Assembly: GCA_025808875.1 (NCBI GenBank)
Contig: CP075528.1
Location: forward strand, 2,478,473-2,542,472
DNA length: 64,000 nucleotides
Reading direction: 5' to 3'
Origin: Enhydrobacter sp.
Lineage (GTDB): Bacteria > Pseudomonadota > Alphaproteobacteria > Reyranellales > Reyranellaceae
Every line of letters begins with the position of its first letter. Positions within the stretch are counted from its first letter, which is position 1. The position numbers and the translations under genes were made by a program. This document shows positions 48,973 to 57,763 of this stretch, piece by piece. A model generated the notes under the pieces. The model saw only the letters and a list, made by a program, of their open reading frames with translations, was not told the origin of the DNA and made no database searches.

Positions 48973-49299
48973 ATGAGCGATGCGCTGGATGTGCTGGACC
49001 AGGTCGGCAAATGGAAGGCGTCAGGCAAAGACGTCGCGATCGCCACCGTGATCACCACCTGGGGATCCTCGCCGCGGCCCGTCGGCAGCCAGCTCGCGGT
49101 CGACGACACCGGCGCGATGGTCGGTTCGGTGTCCGGCGGCTGCATCGAGGGTGCCGTGGTGAAGGAGGCACTGGCCTCGATCGCCGACGGCAAGCCGCGC
49201 TTGCTGGACTTCGGCGTCACCGACGAGCAGGCCTGGGATGTCGGCCTGGCCTGTGGCGGCAAGGTGCAAGTGTTCGTGGAGAAGGTGACCGACCGATGA
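48973..49299 (+). CDS. XdhC N-terminal-type protein (CoxF/CoxI-like)
   Basis: The gene encodes 108 residues, preceded by AAGGAG. The content is VAIATVITTWGSSPRPVGSQ, GSVSGGCIEGAVVKEAL and DVGLACGGKVQVFVE. This is the N-terminal XdhC_CoxI domain, with the conserved Cys residues of SGGC and ACGG. It has no Rossmann domain; that is encoded by the next gene, which overlaps by four bases. XdhC binds the molybdenum cofactor, protects it and hands it to the hydroxylase after sulfuration. Confidence 0.9.
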   Translation: MSDALDVLDQVGKWKASGKDVAIATVITTWGSSPRPVGSQLAVDDTGAMVGSVSGGCIEGAVVKEALASIADGKPRLLDFGVTDEQAWDVGLACGGKVQVFVEKVTDR

Positions 49300-50027
49300 A
49301 AAACGGAACCCTCAAGGCGTTGCAGGAGGCGCGCGTACAGCGGCGTGCGATCGTGCTCGCCACCCGACTGAGCGATGCGGCCGAGACGCTCGTCTATCGA
49401 GACAAGGCGGAGGGCGCGCAGGCGTCCGATGCAGCGCTGGTGTCGATTGCCCGTCGCGCCATGGACACTGGCAGGAGCGAAACGATCGAGATCGGCGGCC
49501 AGAAGATCTTCCTGAATGTCTACGTGCCGCCGGCGCGGCTCATCATCGTCGGTGCGGTGCATATCGCGCAGTCGCTCGCGCCGATGGCCGCGATGCTCGA
49601 CTTCGACGTGACGGTCGTCGACCCGCGCGGCGCCTGGGCGACGACGAACCGCTTCCCGGGCGTGAAGGTGGTGCAGGAGTGGGCGGACGAGGCCTTCGAG
49701 AAAATGGGCCTCGACGTGTCCACGGCGGTCGTGACCCTCACACATGATCCCAAACTCGACGATCCGGCGCTGGAAGCGGCGCTCAAATCGAATGTCTTCT
49801 ACGTCGGCGCGCTGGGCAGCAAGCGGACCCACGCCAAACGCAAGGAGCGACTGATGTCGGAGGCCGGCATTACGGAGGAGCAATTCGCCCGCATCCATGG
49901 CCCGGTCGGCCTCAATATCGGCGCCAAGTCGCCGGCCGAGATCGCGGTGTCGATCCTCGGCCAGATCGTCGAGGTGAGGGCGCGTCGCCTGGAGGCGCTG
50001 TCGGCCCCCAAGGTGGCCGCTGCGTGA
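49296..50027 (+). CDS. xdhC: XdhC C-terminal (Rossmann) protein
   Basis: The gene encodes 243 residues from the ATG at 49296. A variable N-terminal part is followed by ARLIIVGAVHIAQSLAPMAA and VTVVDPRGAWATTNRFPGVK, AVVTLTHDPKLDDPALEAAL and YVGALGSKRTHAKRKERLMS, then IHGPVGLNIGAKSPAEIAVS. These are the signatures of the XdhC Rossmann domain. The usual N-terminal XdhC domain is on the preceding gene, so the two proteins probably form one complex that inserts the molybdenum cofactor. The stop overlaps the next start (GTGA). Confidence 0.92.
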   Translation: MKNGTLKALQEARVQRRAIVLATRLSDAAETLVYRDKAEGAQASDAALVSIARRAMDTGRSETIEIGGQKIFLNVYVPPARLIIVGAVHIAQSLAPMAAMLDFDVTVVDPRGAWATTNRFPGVKVVQEWADEAFEKMGLDVSTAVVTLTHDPKLDDPALEAALKSNVFYVGALGSKRTHAKRKERLMSEAGITEEQFARIHGPVGLNIGAKSPAEIAVSILGQIVEVRARRLEALSAPKVAAA

Positions 50028-51676
50028 GATTCGGGGAAACCCCGATCGACGAGGCCAAGGGCGCTATTCTGGCGCATAGCTGGCGCGCGAACGGAGTCAA
50101 CTTCTCCAAGGGGCGCGTGCTGTCGGCCGACGATGTCGCCAGACTGAAGACAGCTGGCGCATCGACTGTCATTGCCGCGCGTCTCGATGCGGGCGACATG
50201 CATGAGGACGAGGCGGCGGCAGCCGTCGCGAAGGCCCTGGCAGGCGAGGGAATCGAGGTCACTGCGCCGTTCACCGGCCGCTGCAATCACTTCGCGCGCG
50301 AAGCCGGCCTGGCGATCGTCGACCAGCAGCGCATCGACGAGCTCAACGAGCTCGATGAATCGGTCACCGTCGCGACCCTGCCGCCCCACGCACGTGTCGA
50401 ACCGCGGCAGATGGTGGCGACAGTCAAGATCATTCCCTACGCCGCGCCGCGTACCGCCGTGCAGCGAGCCATCGATGTCGCGCATTCGGCCAACCGGCCG
50501 CTGGTATCCGTGGTCCCGTTCAAGGAGATGCGGGCCGGCCTGGTGCAGACCAGACTGCCGGGAACGCGCGACAAGGTTCTCGACAAGGCCGTCGGTACGA
50601 CCGGCAAGCGTCTGACCTCGCTCGGCAGCGAACTGGTGGGCGAACGGCGCGTCGCACACGATGCCAAGGCGATCGCTGCCGCACTGGTCGAATTGAGGTC
50701 CGAAGGATGCGACCTCTTCCTGGTCGCCGGTGCATCGGCGATCGTCGACCGTCATGACGTCGTTCCATCGGGTATCGAGGAAGCCGGCGGGAAGGTCATT
50801 CATTTCGGCATGCCGGTAGATCCCGGCAACCTGCTACTGACCGGCGAACTCGACGGCAGGCCGGTGCTCGGCCTGCCGGGCTGCGCCAAGTCACCGAAAT
50901 ACAACGGCTTCGACATGGTGCTCGAGCGGCTCGCGGCGGGTCTCCCCGTCGGCCGCGCCGAGATCGTCAAGATGGGCGCCGGTGGCCTGCTCGCTGAAAT
51001 TCCAACGCGACCACAGCCACGCGACGACGAGGGTGGCGAGAGCGACGCACCGCAGCAGGCGCCGCGAGTCGCCGTGCTGGTGCTCGCAGCCGGCCGGTCG
51101 ACGCGCATGGGTGGACCGAACAAGCTGCTGGCCGATGCCAAAGGACGTCCACTCGTGGTGCACGCAATGAAAGCGGCGCTCGCGTCCCAGGCTGTCGAAG
51201 TCGTTGTCGTGCTGGGTCATATGGCGGGCGAGGTCAGGGCGGCCGTGGAGAATGCCCTCCCTTCGGATGCGCGCCTGCGTTTCGTGGTCAATCCGGACTA
51301 TGCCGACGGGCTTAGCACTTCGGTCCGGGCCGGCATCGCGGCACTTCGATCGGACACGGACGCCGTCATCGTCCAGCTCGGCGACATGCCCAGCGTGAAC
51401 GCCGCATTGCTAGATCGCCTGATGGCGGCCTTCAATCCGGTCGAAGGGCGGGCGATCTGCGTACCCACCGTCGGCGGCAAGCGCGGCAATCCGGTGTTGT
51501 GGGCGCGGCGCTTCTTTCCCGAAATGGGCGGACTCGCCGGAGACAGCGGCGCCAAGCACCTGATTGGCGAACATGCGGACCTGGTGTGCGAGGTCGAGAT
51601 GCAAGGCGACGCCGCGGTCACGGACATCGACACACCAGAGGCGCTGGCGGCCTGGCGCACCAAGGAAGTGAAATGA
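50024..51676 (+). CDS. MoeA-like/MobA-like fusion for molybdenum cofactor
   Basis: The gene encodes 550 residues from a GTG at 50024. Residues 1-335 are a molybdopterin-binding (MoeA/MogA-like) region, with SKGRVLSADDVARLKTAGAS and VAGASAIVDRHDVVPSGIEE then PVLGLPGCAKSPKYNGFDMV. A linker with DDEGGESDAPQQ leads to a nucleotidyltransferase of the MocA/MobA type at about 350-545 (VAVLVLAAGRSTRMGGPNKL, VVLGHMAGEVRAAVENAL, VQLGDMPSV). MocA makes molybdopterin cytosine dinucleotide, the cofactor of carbon monoxide dehydrogenase-type enzymes. The cox and xdhC neighbours fit this function. Confidence 0.88.
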   Translation: MRFGETPIDEAKGAILAHSWRANGVNFSKGRVLSADDVARLKTAGASTVIAARLDAGDMHEDEAAAAVAKALAGEGIEVTAPFTGRCNHFAREAGLAIVDQQRIDELNELDESVTVATLPPHARVEPRQMVATVKIIPYAAPRTAVQRAIDVAHSANRPLVSVVPFKEMRAGLVQTRLPGTRDKVLDKAVGTTGKRLTSLGSELVGERRVAHDAKAIAAALVELRSEGCDLFLVAGASAIVDRHDVVPSGIEEAGGKVIHFGMPVDPGNLLLTGELDGRPVLGLPGCAKSPKYNGFDMVLERLAAGLPVGRAEIVKMGAGGLLAEIPTRPQPRDDEGGESDAPQQAPRVAVLVLAAGRSTRMGGPNKLLADAKGRPLVVHAMKAALASQAVEVVVVLGHMAGEVRAAVENALPSDARLRFVVNPDYADGLSTSVRAGIAALRSDTDAVIVQLGDMPSVNAALLDRLMAAFNPVEGRAICVPTVGGKRGNPVLWARRFFPEMGGLAGDSGAKHLIGEHADLVCEVEMQGDAAVTDIDTPEALAAWRTKEVK

Positions 51677-52893
51677 GTTTCGACGTCATCGCGGTGCGGC
51701 GCCAGTTCCCGATCCTGTCCGAGGTCATCGACGGCCGGCCCGTTCACTACCTGGACAATGGCGCATCGGCGCAGACGCCGCTCGCCGTGCTCGACGCGGT
51801 CCGCCGGTATGAGACCACCGGCCGCGCCAATGTCCTGCGCGGCGTCCATCGGCTCGCCGAGCGGGCGACGGAAGCCTACGAGAATGCGCGGGCCCAGGTG
51901 GCTGCGTTCCTGGGCGTCGAGCCCATGGAAGTCGTCTTCACGGGTGGCTGCACAGCGGCCATTAACCTCGTCGCCTACTCCTACGGTTCGTTGCTGAAGC
52001 CGGGCGACCGGATCGTGCTGTCGGAGCTCGAGCATCATTCCAATATCGTGCCATGGCAGCTCCTGCGCTCGCGAAGCGGAGTGGAAATAGACGTGCTGCC
52101 GGTCACGCAGGACGGGCGCATCGACATTGCGGCGCTGCCGCGGCTGCTGACGCCCAGGACGAAACTCGTCTCCGTGGCACACGTGTCCAATGTCACGGGG
52201 GCGCTCGCCGACGTACGCACCATCGTCGGGATGGCGCGCAGTGTCGGCGCCAAGGTCATGCTCGACGGCGCCCAGCGTGCACCACACGGTCCCGTCGACT
52301 TGCCCGCCCTGGATGTCGACTTCTACGTCTTCGCCGGCCACAAGGCGTACGGCCCCAACGGTATCGGCGCGCTGTGGGCGCGCCCCGAACTTCTGGATGC
52401 CATGCCGCCGTTCCATGGCGGCGGCTCGATGATCGGGCGGGTGACATTCGCCGAGACGACCTGGGCACCGCCGCCCCGTCGCTTCGAAGCCGGTACGCCG
52501 CCGATCGGCCCGGCAATCGGCCTCGGGGCCGCCTGTGCCTGGATGAGCGCCCTCGATTGGACTGGCGCGCACGCCCACGAGATGGGATTGGTGCAACGAC
52601 TGATGGATGGCTTGCAAAGGGTCGATGGCAGCCGGCTGTTCGGCCCGCCCAGCCTGCAGAACCGATACCCGGTGGTCTCCTTCCAACTCGACGGCGTGCA
52701 TCCGCACGACGTGGCGCAAACGCTCGATTCCTTCGGCGTCGCCGTGAGGGCCGGGCACCATTGCGCCCAACCGCTGATGGACCGCTTCGATCTCGACGGC
52801 ACGACGCGCGTGTCGATCGCGCCGTACAACAACAACACTGACATCGATGCCCTGCTGACGGGCGTCGAGCATGCCGCGCGAACCTTGCGATGA
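51673..52893 (+). CDS. sufS: SufS-type cysteine desulfurase
   Basis: The gene encodes 406 residues from the ATG at 51673, overlapping the upstream stop. The PLP lysine is Lys224 in VFAGHKAYGPNGIGALW, and the persulfide cysteine is Cys365 in VRAGHHCAQPLMDRF, as in group II (SufS) enzymes. The N-terminus has RRQFPILSEVIDGRPVHYLD and NVLRGVHRLAERATEAYENA. It takes sulfur from cysteine. In this cassette it may sulfurate the molybdenum cofactor through the XdhC pair, or load the SufU-like protein that follows. A four-base overlap with that gene suggests equal expression. Confidence 0.92.
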   Translation: MSFDVIAVRRQFPILSEVIDGRPVHYLDNGASAQTPLAVLDAVRRYETTGRANVLRGVHRLAERATEAYENARAQVAAFLGVEPMEVVFTGGCTAAINLVAYSYGSLLKPGDRIVLSELEHHSNIVPWQLLRSRSGVEIDVLPVTQDGRIDIAALPRLLTPRTKLVSVAHVSNVTGALADVRTIVGMARSVGAKVMLDGAQRAPHGPVDLPALDVDFYVFAGHKAYGPNGIGALWARPELLDAMPPFHGGGSMIGRVTFAETTWAPPPRRFEAGTPPIGPAIGLGAACAWMSALDWTGAHAHEMGLVQRLMDGLQRVDGSRLFGPPSLQNRYPVVSFQLDGVHPHDVAQTLDSFGVAVRAGHHCAQPLMDRFDLDGTTRVSIAPYNNNTDIDALLTGVEHAARTLR

Positions 52894-53297
52894 ACGACCC
52901 GCTTTACCAGGAGCGCATCGTCGCCCTGGCCAAGGCCAAGACAGGCGCGGGCAAGCTTGCCAACCCGAGCCGGTCGGCGCGGCGCGACAATCCCCTGTGC
53001 GGAGACCGCGTCGTCCTGGATGTCCGTCTGGATGAACAGGGTCGCATCGTGGAGGTCGCCCACCAGGTCCGGGGTTGTTTGCTCTGCCAGGCCTCGGCAT
53101 CGGCGCTCGCGGCGGTGGCGGTTGGCCGGAACGCCGCCGGCATCGCGGAAGTCCGTCAGCAGGCCGAGCGGGCGATCGGTCGCGAGCGGGGAGAAGCCGG
53201 CGCGCCGTTCGACGCATTCGTGCCCGTCGCCGGCTACAAGTCCCGGCATGAGTGCGTGCTCCTGCCGCTGGATGCCCTGAAGGATGCCTTGGCCTAG
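52890..53297 (+). CDS. sufU: SufU/NifU-like Fe-S scaffold or sulfur acceptor
   Basis: The gene encodes 135 residues. The SufU/IscU fold appears in LYQERIVALAKAKTGAGKLA, NPLCGDRVVLDVRLDEQG, VAHQVRGCLLCQASASALAA and SRHECVLLPLDALKDALA. The likely ligands are Cys37, Asp39, Cys63, Cys66 and Cys122; a CxxC pair at 63-66 is unusual compared with single Cys in IscU. SufU binds zinc and accepts sulfur from SufS. Here it belongs to a cluster for molybdenum hydroxylases, so it may serve their [2Fe-2S] centres or the cofactor. Confidence 0.88.
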   Translation: MNDPLYQERIVALAKAKTGAGKLANPSRSARRDNPLCGDRVVLDVRLDEQGRIVEVAHQVRGCLLCQASASALAAVAVGRNAAGIAEVRQQAERAIGRERGEAGAPFDAFVPVAGYKSRHECVLLPLDALKDALA

Positions 53298-53304
53298 GAA
53301 CCGC

Positions 53305-53367
53305 GGTGAGACATTCGAGAATATCCAACTAAATCAGCGGTTTAGAATGTCTCACCCGGTGAGACAT
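53305..53367. repeat. Three copies of GGTGAGACAT arranged as dyads
   Basis: GGTGAGACATTC (53305-53316) is matched exactly by GAATGTCTCACC (53345-53356). Directly next to it is a third copy, GGTGAGACAT (53358-53367), which makes an almost perfect palindrome ATGTCTCACC-C-GGTGAGACAT. The gap 53298-53608 between the SufU-like and DUF4139 genes has no credible gene and no T-run. These may be operators, a remnant of an insertion sequence end, or a dispersed intergenic repeat. Confidence 0.75.
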
Positions 53368-53608
53368 CGCGCCTGGGGGTGAGTGGACTCCGGGGACGGT
53401 GAGGATTCGTGGACGAATCGCCTCGGAAGCCGATGCCATCGGCATCCGACCAGTCCACGGCGCGTGGACGCTCCGAGGACGCAGCGAGTTCAGGATCGCC
53501 CACCTCACGGTGAGGGCTTCCACCGACAACCCTCTCGTCGGAAGAGCGCCGTGGTTGCGTCACAGTCCCGGCCCACGGTGGGAGCGAGTGAAGCGGGAGG
53601 TTCCTTTC

Positions 53609-55609
53609 ATGATTCCTCGATGGATCGTCATGCTCGTGGCGGTCGTGGTCGCCTTGCCGGCGGCGGCGCAGGACCTGGCGCTCAAGCGCGTCATGCTATC
53701 GTCCGGAGGGCTCGGCTACTTCGAATACGAGGCGACGGTCGAGAACGACGTGACGCTGCGGCTCACCGTCGGGCTGGAGCAAGTCGACGATGTTCTGAAG
53801 AGCCTGGTCGTCTATGACGACAAGGGCGGTATCGGCGGATTGAGTTTGCCCGGCCGTGAGCCTCTGAAGCAGACCTTCAAGGATCTGCCGTTCGACGAGG
53901 CCACACTCGAATCGCCCGCGGCGCTATTGGCCGCCCTCAAGGGCGCGCAGGTGAGCGTCGGCGGCAGCCGTGCCGCGTCGGGCCGCATTGTCGCGGTCGA
54001 ACCCGAGACCGTTACGCTCGCGGACGGCAAGGCGACGACCACGCGCACCCGTGTCACGCTCTTCACCGATCGCGGCCTGCAACAGTTTCTGCTCGAGGAG
54101 GCGGAGAACCTGCAGTTCAGCGATCCCGTGCTGCGCGACAAGGTCGGCCAGGCATTGCTTGCCATCCAGGGTAATCGTGCCAGGGAAGCACGCACGCTCG
54201 AACTGGCCGCCCGCGGCCAAGGCAAGCGCACGGTTCGCGTCGCCTACATCGTCGAGGTGCCGGTGTGGAAGGCCTCATATCGTCTGACCCTTCCAGCCGA
54301 CTCGGCGGCACCGAAGGCCGGATTGCAGGGGTGGGCCATCGTCGAGAATTTGAGCGGGCAGAACTGGAAGGAGGTCGAGCTCACGCTCGTCTCCGGCCGG
54401 CCGGTGGCGTTCCGGCAGGCCCTCTACGAAGCCTACTACGTCGCGCGCCCCGAGGTGCCGGTCGAGGTTGCCGGCCGCCTGATGCCGGGCATCGACCGCG
54501 GCGGAGTAGAGGCCAGCGGCCGCCCCAAGGCGATTCAGGCGCCGATGCCCGCCCAGACAGACCGCTTCCAGGAGCGCATGGCGACCGCATCGCCTCCACC
54601 CCCGATGGCATCGGCGGCTGACCGGATCGAGGCGACCGACGCGGCGACGCAGGTCGTCTTCAAGTTCCCGCGTGCCGTCAGCGTCGAGAGCGGCGGCACC
54701 CTGTCGATCCCGATCCTCGACCGCCAGGTGCCGGCGCAGCGGCTCGCGCTGTATCAATCGGAGACGGCGGCGCGCAATCCGCTTGCCGCGGTGCGCCTGA
54801 GCAACGACGGCGACAGCGGCCTGCCGCCGGGCATCCTGACGATCTACGAACGCGACAAGGCCGGTAATGTCGCCTATGTCGGCGATGCGCGGCTGTCCGG
54901 CTTCCCTGTCGGCGAGACTCGGCTGCTGGCCTATGCACTCGAAGAAAAGATCGTCGTCGAGCGAGACGCCGCGCAAACCGACCGCATCGCCTCCGGCACG
55001 ATCGTGCAGGGTGTGCTGCGTTTCCAGAGACTGGTGCGGCAGACCACGACCTACCGTGTACGCGGACCCGCCAAGGAACCACGTCAGCTCGTGATCGTGC
55101 AGCGGCGCCTGCCGGGATGGACGCTCGCCAGGCCTGACGCCAAGGCCGTCGAGATCAGCGAGGGCAACTACCGCCTTCCGTTCCAGCTTCCGGGCGGCGA
55201 CCAGACGCAGGTTTTCGAACTGGCGCAAGAGCAGGTCCAGCAACAGGAACTTCGCTTGCTCGACGGCACCCCGGATCAAATCAGGGTCTATGCCCAGGCC
55301 CGTGAGTTCGACGCCAAGACCCGCGAGGCGCTGACGCGCGTGCTGCACCTCCAACAGGCTGTGGCCGACGCCCAGCGTGTCGTTGCCAGTCTCGAAGGCG
55401 CGCGCCAGCAGATCGTCCAGGAGCAGGCGCGGCTGCGCGACAACCTCGCGCACGTGCCCGCCAACAGCGATCTGCAACGCCGCTATCTCGCCACGCTCGA
55501 CAGGCAGGAGACCGAGCTCGAGGCGCTGGCCAAGCGCCGTAGCGATGCTGAGAAGGCCGTTCAGGCCGCCCGCGACGCGCTACGTGCCTACGCCTCGCAG
55601 TTCGGTTGA
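53609..55609 (+). CDS. Exported DUF4139-domain protein
   Basis: The gene encodes 666 residues from the ATG at 53609, eight bases after GGGAGG; a longer frame reaches 53399 but overlaps the repeats. A signal peptide (WIVMLVAVVVALPAAA) is followed by DLALKRVMLSSGGLGYFEYE. The large middle part includes VAYIVEVPVWKASYRLTLPA and GWAIVENLSGQNWKEVELTL, the DUF4139 hallmarks. The last 100 residues are a coiled coil (LQQAVADAQRVVASLEGARQ, LDRQETELEALAKRRSDAEK). The function of this family is unknown. The protein is predicted to be periplasmic or outer-membrane associated. It is convergent with recG (three bases). Confidence 0.85.
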   Translation: MIPRWIVMLVAVVVALPAAAQDLALKRVMLSSGGLGYFEYEATVENDVTLRLTVGLEQVDDVLKSLVVYDDKGGIGGLSLPGREPLKQTFKDLPFDEATLESPAALLAALKGAQVSVGGSRAASGRIVAVEPETVTLADGKATTTRTRVTLFTDRGLQQFLLEEAENLQFSDPVLRDKVGQALLAIQGNRAREARTLELAARGQGKRTVRVAYIVEVPVWKASYRLTLPADSAAPKAGLQGWAIVENLSGQNWKEVELTLVSGRPVAFRQALYEAYYVARPEVPVEVAGRLMPGIDRGGVEASGRPKAIQAPMPAQTDRFQERMATASPPPPMASAADRIEATDAATQVVFKFPRAVSVESGGTLSIPILDRQVPAQRLALYQSETAARNPLAAVRLSNDGDSGLPPGILTIYERDKAGNVAYVGDARLSGFPVGETRLLAYALEEKIVVERDAAQTDRIASGTIVQGVLRFQRLVRQTTTYRVRGPAKEPRQLVIVQRRLPGWTLARPDAKAVEISEGNYRLPFQLPGGDQTQVFELAQEQVQQQELRLLDGTPDQIRVYAQAREFDAKTREALTRVLHLQQAVADAQRVVASLEGARQQIVQEQARLRDNLAHVPANSDLQRRYLATLDRQETELEALAKRRSDAEKAVQAARDALRAYASQFG

Positions 55610-55612
55610 GCC

Positions 55613-57694
55613 TCAACCTGCTCGCAACGTGCGAACGGCGTCGTCGCGGCGGAGCAGATAGAGCAGGGCGCGCAACGCAGCGCCCCGCTCTGTCTCGAGA
55701 TCGGGATCACGCTCGATCACCAGCCGCGCATCGTCGCGTGCGACCTGCAGCAGTTCGGCATGGGCCGCGAGGTCGGCGAGTCGCATGTCGGGCAGGCCGC
55801 TCTGCCGGGTTCCGAGCAACTCGCCGGCACCGCGCAGGCGCAAATCTTCCTCCGCAATGCGGAAGCCGTCCTCCGTCTCGCGCATGATGGCGAGTCGCGC
55901 CTTCGCGGTCTCGCCGAGCGGTTGTGCGTAGAGCAGCAGGCAACTCGACTTCGCCGTGCCGCGGCCGACGCGCCCGCGCAACTGGTGGAGCTGCGCCAAT
56001 CCAAAACGCTCGGCATGTTCGACGATCATCACGGTCGCCGCCGGCACGTCGACACCGACCTCGATCACCGTCGTCGCGACGAGGATCGACAGCCGGCCGT
56101 CGGCGAACGCCGCCATGGCCGCTTCCCGCTCTGCGCTCTTCAGTCGGCCGTGGATGAGGCCGACCTTTCCCGGGAAGCGGGCGCCGAGTTGCTGGAAGCG
56201 CTCCTCGGCATTGGCGAGATCGACATCCTCCGACTCCTCGATGAGCGGACAGACCCAGTAGACCCGCGCGCCACCGGCGACGGCCCGCCCGACGCCGTCG
56301 ACGACCTCGCCAATGCGCTCGAGCGGCACCGCGCGCGTGTCGATCGGTTGTCGTCCAGCCGGCTTTTCCGTGAGCTTCGACACGTCGAGATCGCCGTAAG
56401 CCGCCAGCATCAGGGTGCGCGGGATCGGCGTGGCAGTCATCACCAGCAGGTCGACCGCCCGGGCCTTGGACGAGAGTGCCATGCGCTGGGTCACGCCGAA
56501 ACGATGCTGCTCGTCGACAACAGCGAGGGCGAGGTCGGAGAACTCGACGTCCTCCTGGACGAGTGCGTGAGTGCCGACGACCAGCCGGATCGAGCCGTCG
56601 GCCAGACCCGCCAGCGTCTCCTTGCGCTGACGCTGGCCGTTGCGACCCGTCAGCAGCGCCACCGTCATGCCAGCCGCCTCCGCCAGCGGTGCGATAGTGG
56701 CGTGATGCTGACGGGCCAGCAACTCCGTCGGCGCCATCAGCGCGGCCTGCGCGTCGGACTCGGCGGCGATCAGCATGGCCAGGAAGGCCACCAGCGTCTT
56801 GCCGCTGCCGACGTCGCCCTGGAGCAGGCGAACCATGCGCTCGGGCTTGGCCATATCGGCCGCGACCTCGGCGAGCGCGAAGGTCTGGCTGCCGGTCAGT
56901 CGGTAGGGAAGGGCATCGAGCACGCGCTTCTGCAGTACACCGGTTCCCCAGGTCACGCGTCCCGCGAGCGTGCGCTGATGATGTCGAACCAGGGCAATCG
57001 CGAGCTGGCTCGCCAGCAGTTCGTCAAAGGCGAGCCGCGCCCGCGCCGGAGATTGCGGCGACAGGTCGTTCGGCTCTTGCGGCGCATGAACGGCAGCGAG
57101 CGAGGACTTCCAGTCGCTCCACTTCCGGCGTGCGAGGAAGGCCCTGTCTTGCCATTCCTCGAGGGGCGGCGCGCGTTCGATCGCGGCGGCAATCGCCTTC
57201 TGCAGCGGCCTTTGCGTGAGACCGGCCGTGAGGCCGTAGACTGGCTCGACGCGCAGGATGGAATCGCGTTCGGCGAGGGGCACGACATGATCGGGGTGGG
57301 TGATCTGGGCTTCACCTTGGTAGATCTCGATCTTTCCACTGACGACGCGCACCTCGCCGGGCGGCAGCAGCTTCTTCAGGTAGTCCTCGCGTCCATTGAA
57401 ATAGGTGAGACAGAGACGGCCGGTCTCGTCGCTGCACCAGACGCGATAGGGCTGACGCGGGTTGTGCGGCACGTGGTGCTGATCGACGGTGACGGTGATC
57501 GTGGCGACTTCGCCGGCTACCGCATTGATCACGTCGGGTGCGTTGCGCCTGTCGATCACGGCTGTGGGCAGGTGCCAGAGCAGGTCGACGACCTGCGGTC
57601 CCGCGATCTTTTCCACGAGCTTGCCGAGTCGCGGCCCTATGCCGGGCAGGGCCGTCGCTTGGGCAAAGAGAGGGGTGAGGTTCTGAGGGCGCAT
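55613..57694 (-). CDS. recG: ATP-dependent DNA helicase RecG
   Basis: The gene encodes 693 residues. RecG moves replication forks and Holliday junctions. The wedge (OB-fold) domain is at about 60-160 with VDQHHVPHNPRQPYRVWCSD. The helicase motifs are LLQGDVGSGKTLVAFLAML (Walker A), LAVVDEQHRFGVTQRMAL (DEQH box), VMTATPIPRTLMLAAYGDL and HLQLRGRVGRG-like sequence (LHQLRGRVGRGTAKSSCLLL). The C-terminal RecG wedge-associated block GAGELLGTRQSGLPDMRLAD is present. The gene is divergent from sdhE-mfd, an order usual for alphaproteobacteria. Confidence 0.97.
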   Translation of the reverse strand: MRPQNLTPLFAQATALPGIGPRLGKLVEKIAGPQVVDLLWHLPTAVIDRRNAPDVINAVAGEVATITVTVDQHHVPHNPRQPYRVWCSDETGRLCLTYFNGREDYLKKLLPPGEVRVVSGKIEIYQGEAQITHPDHVVPLAERDSILRVEPVYGLTAGLTQRPLQKAIAAAIERAPPLEEWQDRAFLARRKWSDWKSSLAAVHAPQEPNDLSPQSPARARLAFDELLASQLAIALVRHHQRTLAGRVTWGTGVLQKRVLDALPYRLTGSQTFALAEVAADMAKPERMVRLLQGDVGSGKTLVAFLAMLIAAESDAQAALMAPTELLARQHHATIAPLAEAAGMTVALLTGRNGQRQRKETLAGLADGSIRLVVGTHALVQEDVEFSDLALAVVDEQHRFGVTQRMALSSKARAVDLLVMTATPIPRTLMLAAYGDLDVSKLTEKPAGRQPIDTRAVPLERIGEVVDGVGRAVAGGARVYWVCPLIEESEDVDLANAEERFQQLGARFPGKVGLIHGRLKSAEREAAMAAFADGRLSILVATTVIEVGVDVPAATVMIVEHAERFGLAQLHQLRGRVGRGTAKSSCLLLYAQPLGETAKARLAIMRETEDGFRIAEEDLRLRGAGELLGTRQSGLPDMRLADLAAHAELLQVARDDARLVIERDPDLETERGAALRALLYLLRRDDAVRTLRAG

Positions 57695-57763
57695 TGGCCC
57701 CGTGACTTGGCCATTGCTCGCGTCTATATGCTACGCCCCTTTTCGAACCCAGCCTGGGGAAAA

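Noticed and set aside
55760..57763. Very long in-frame extension upstream of sdhE
   Set aside because: It is antisense to recG and reads as an Arg/Gly-rich shadow; SdhE begins at 57764.
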